DNA of 7,311 bases from an uncultured Bacteroidota bacterium (lineage in GTDB: Bacteria > Bacteroidota > Bacteroidia > UBA7662): assembly GCA_903856555.1 (NCBI GenBank), contig CAIOCC010000203.1:1-7311 (forward strand). The letters run 5' to 3'. Every line of letters starts with the position of its first letter. Position 1 is the first letter of the stretch. The translations under genes were made by a program, and so were the position numbers. Below are positions 6,469 through 7,311 of the stretch, piece by piece. Under the pieces are notes generated by a model. It searched no databases, had not been told where the DNA came from, and worked only from the letters and a program-made list of their open reading frames with translations.

Positions 6469-7311
6469 TTACAATCGCTCCAATACAACCGCAGAGGCTC
6501 CTCCTCCTCCGTTGCAAATACCTGCAACACCGATTCGGCCGTTTTCCTGACGCAAAACGCTGCATAGGGTGACGAGAATCCTGCACCCCGAACTGCCAAT
6601 GGGGTGACCGATGGAGACCCCTCCGCCGTAGACATTCACCTTGTTCGGGTCGAGGTTCAACAAGCGATTGTTGGCGACACAGACCACCGAAAAGGCCTCG
6701 TTGATTTCGTAAAAATCGACCTCCTCGGCCGTGATACCTGCCCTTTGCATGGCCAAGGGAATGGCCTTGGAAGGAGCGGTGGTGAACCATTCCGGAGCCT
6801 GTTGGGCATCCGCATAGCCCAGTATTCGGGCCAAGGGCTGGAGGCCCCGACGCTGGGCTTCGGCATAAGACATGAGAACCACAGCCGAAGCTCCGTCGTT
6901 CAGATTGGAGGCATTGGCAGCGGTGACGGTTCCTTCTTTTTCAAAGACCGGCTTGAGACCCGGGATTTTTTCAAAATTGACTTTGGTATAGTCTTCGTCC
7001 TCGGTAACGGCGGTCGTGCTGCCTTTGGGACCGGGGACCTGGACAGGCGCAATTTCGGCGGCGAACTTGCCTTGTTGCCAAGCGGTCGTTGCACGGCGGT
7101 AGGACTCGATGGCATAGGCATCCTGATCCTCTCTGGAAATTTTTAGATCGCGGGCGCAGAGCTCGGCGGCATTGCCCATATGGTACTGGTGATAGACATC
7201 CCAGAGGCCGTCTTTGAGGATGCCGTCGATGAGTTGGGCATGCCCAAACTTGTAACCATTGCGAGCCCGGTCCAGATAATAGGGCACTTGGCTCATGCTC
7301 TCCATGCCACC
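6469..7311 (-). CDS. Acetyl-CoA acetyltransferase-type thiolase (N-terminus cut by window edge)
   Basis: Thiolase-fold enzyme that condenses or cleaves acyl-CoA with CoA; acetoacetyl-CoA is the likely substrate, but a longer-chain 3-ketoacyl-CoA specificity cannot be excluded. The frame enters at 7311 with GGMESMSQVPYYL, the loop that follows the nucleophilic cysteine in this family, so roughly 105-115 N-terminal residues including that cysteine are missing. Present are GLWDVYHQYHMG, the SREDQDAYAIES segment, NASNLNDGAS, and the C-terminal active-site motifs NEAF (codons near 6702), GHPIGSSG with the catalytic histidine (codon at 6606), and CNGGGGASA with the proton-donor cysteine (codon at 6516). 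The ending VVLERL then TAA is normal for the family. All visible catalytic residues are intact. It runs on the same strand as the downstream tRNA-Cys; no partner acyl-CoA gene is in view. Confidence 0.93.
   Translation of the reverse strand, partial: GGMESMSQVPYYLDRARNGYKFGHAQLIDGILKDGLWDVYHQYHMGNAAELCARDLKISREDQDAYAIESYRRATTAWQQGKFAAEIAPVQVPGPKGSTTAVTEDEDYTKVNFEKIPGLKPVFEKEGTVTAANASNLNDGASAVVLMSYAEAQRRGLQPLARILGYADAQQAPEWFTTAPSKAIPLAMQRAGITAEEVDFYEINEAFSVVCVANNRLLNLDPNKVNVYGGGVSIGHPIGSSGCRILVTLCSVLRQENGRIGVAGICNGGGGASAVVLERL

Noticed and set aside
6604..7146. 180-codon plus-strand frame opposite thiolase
   Set aside because: It is antisense to the conserved thiolase domain and has no motif of its own.
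1..7311. Mobile element, CRISPR array, prophage, defence island or a novel system
   Set aside because: No transposase, integrase, regularly spaced repeats, phage gene or toxin-antitoxin pair is seen. Genes are dense, intact and of housekeeping type, and the nuclease matches a known DNA-repair family.

Overview
The window looks like ordinary core chromosome from a member of the Bacteroidota with moderate GC content. Three things suggest this: (i) the nuclease gene on the left follows the Bacteroidota-type AddB-like family along its whole visible length; (ii) the aconitase and the MacB/FtsX-type permease read like the Bacteroidota versions, with motifs such as KTNPN and GRNFS in the permease; (iii) none of the visible gene starts has a convincing Shine-Dalgarno sequence, and exact matches to the Bacteroidota -7 box TAnnTTTG lie upstream of two transcription units. 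Genus cannot be read from the sequence.

Layout, left to right. 1-2488 (minus) is a long open frame that runs off the left edge: a PD-(D/E)XK nuclease of the AddB-like type with no Walker A motif, whose nuclease core (H675, D778, D791/K793, Q822/Y826) is visible before the edge cuts it off. 2489-4822 (minus) is a complete aconitate hydratase. Its stop codon TAA touches the ATG of the nuclease gene with no spacer and in the same frame, so the two genes are probably one transcript. A 38-bp gap separates aconitase from a divergent gene, 4861-6210 (plus), for an ABC-transporter permease with no ATG before its first membrane helix. A hairpin with an A-tract on one side and a T-tract on the other (6209-6241) can terminate both this gene and the convergent tRNA-Cys(GCA) gene at 6254-6324 (minus). 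After a 143-144-bp gap, 6469-7311 (minus) is the C-terminal three quarters of an acetyl-CoA acetyltransferase-type thiolase that runs off the right edge.

Functionally the window is a mixture of housekeeping genes: the TCA cycle (aconitase), acyl-CoA metabolism (thiolase), translation (tRNA-Cys), DNA break processing (nuclease) and envelope transport (permease). Only the aconitase-nuclease pair is physically coupled, and these two have no obvious biochemical link. I see no mobile element, CRISPR array, phage gene or clear candidate for a new system. The points worth a second look are the zero-gap in-frame junction, a 21-bp tandem repeat that adds a linker to aconitase, the permease's non-ATG start, and the tRNA leader/terminator arrangement.
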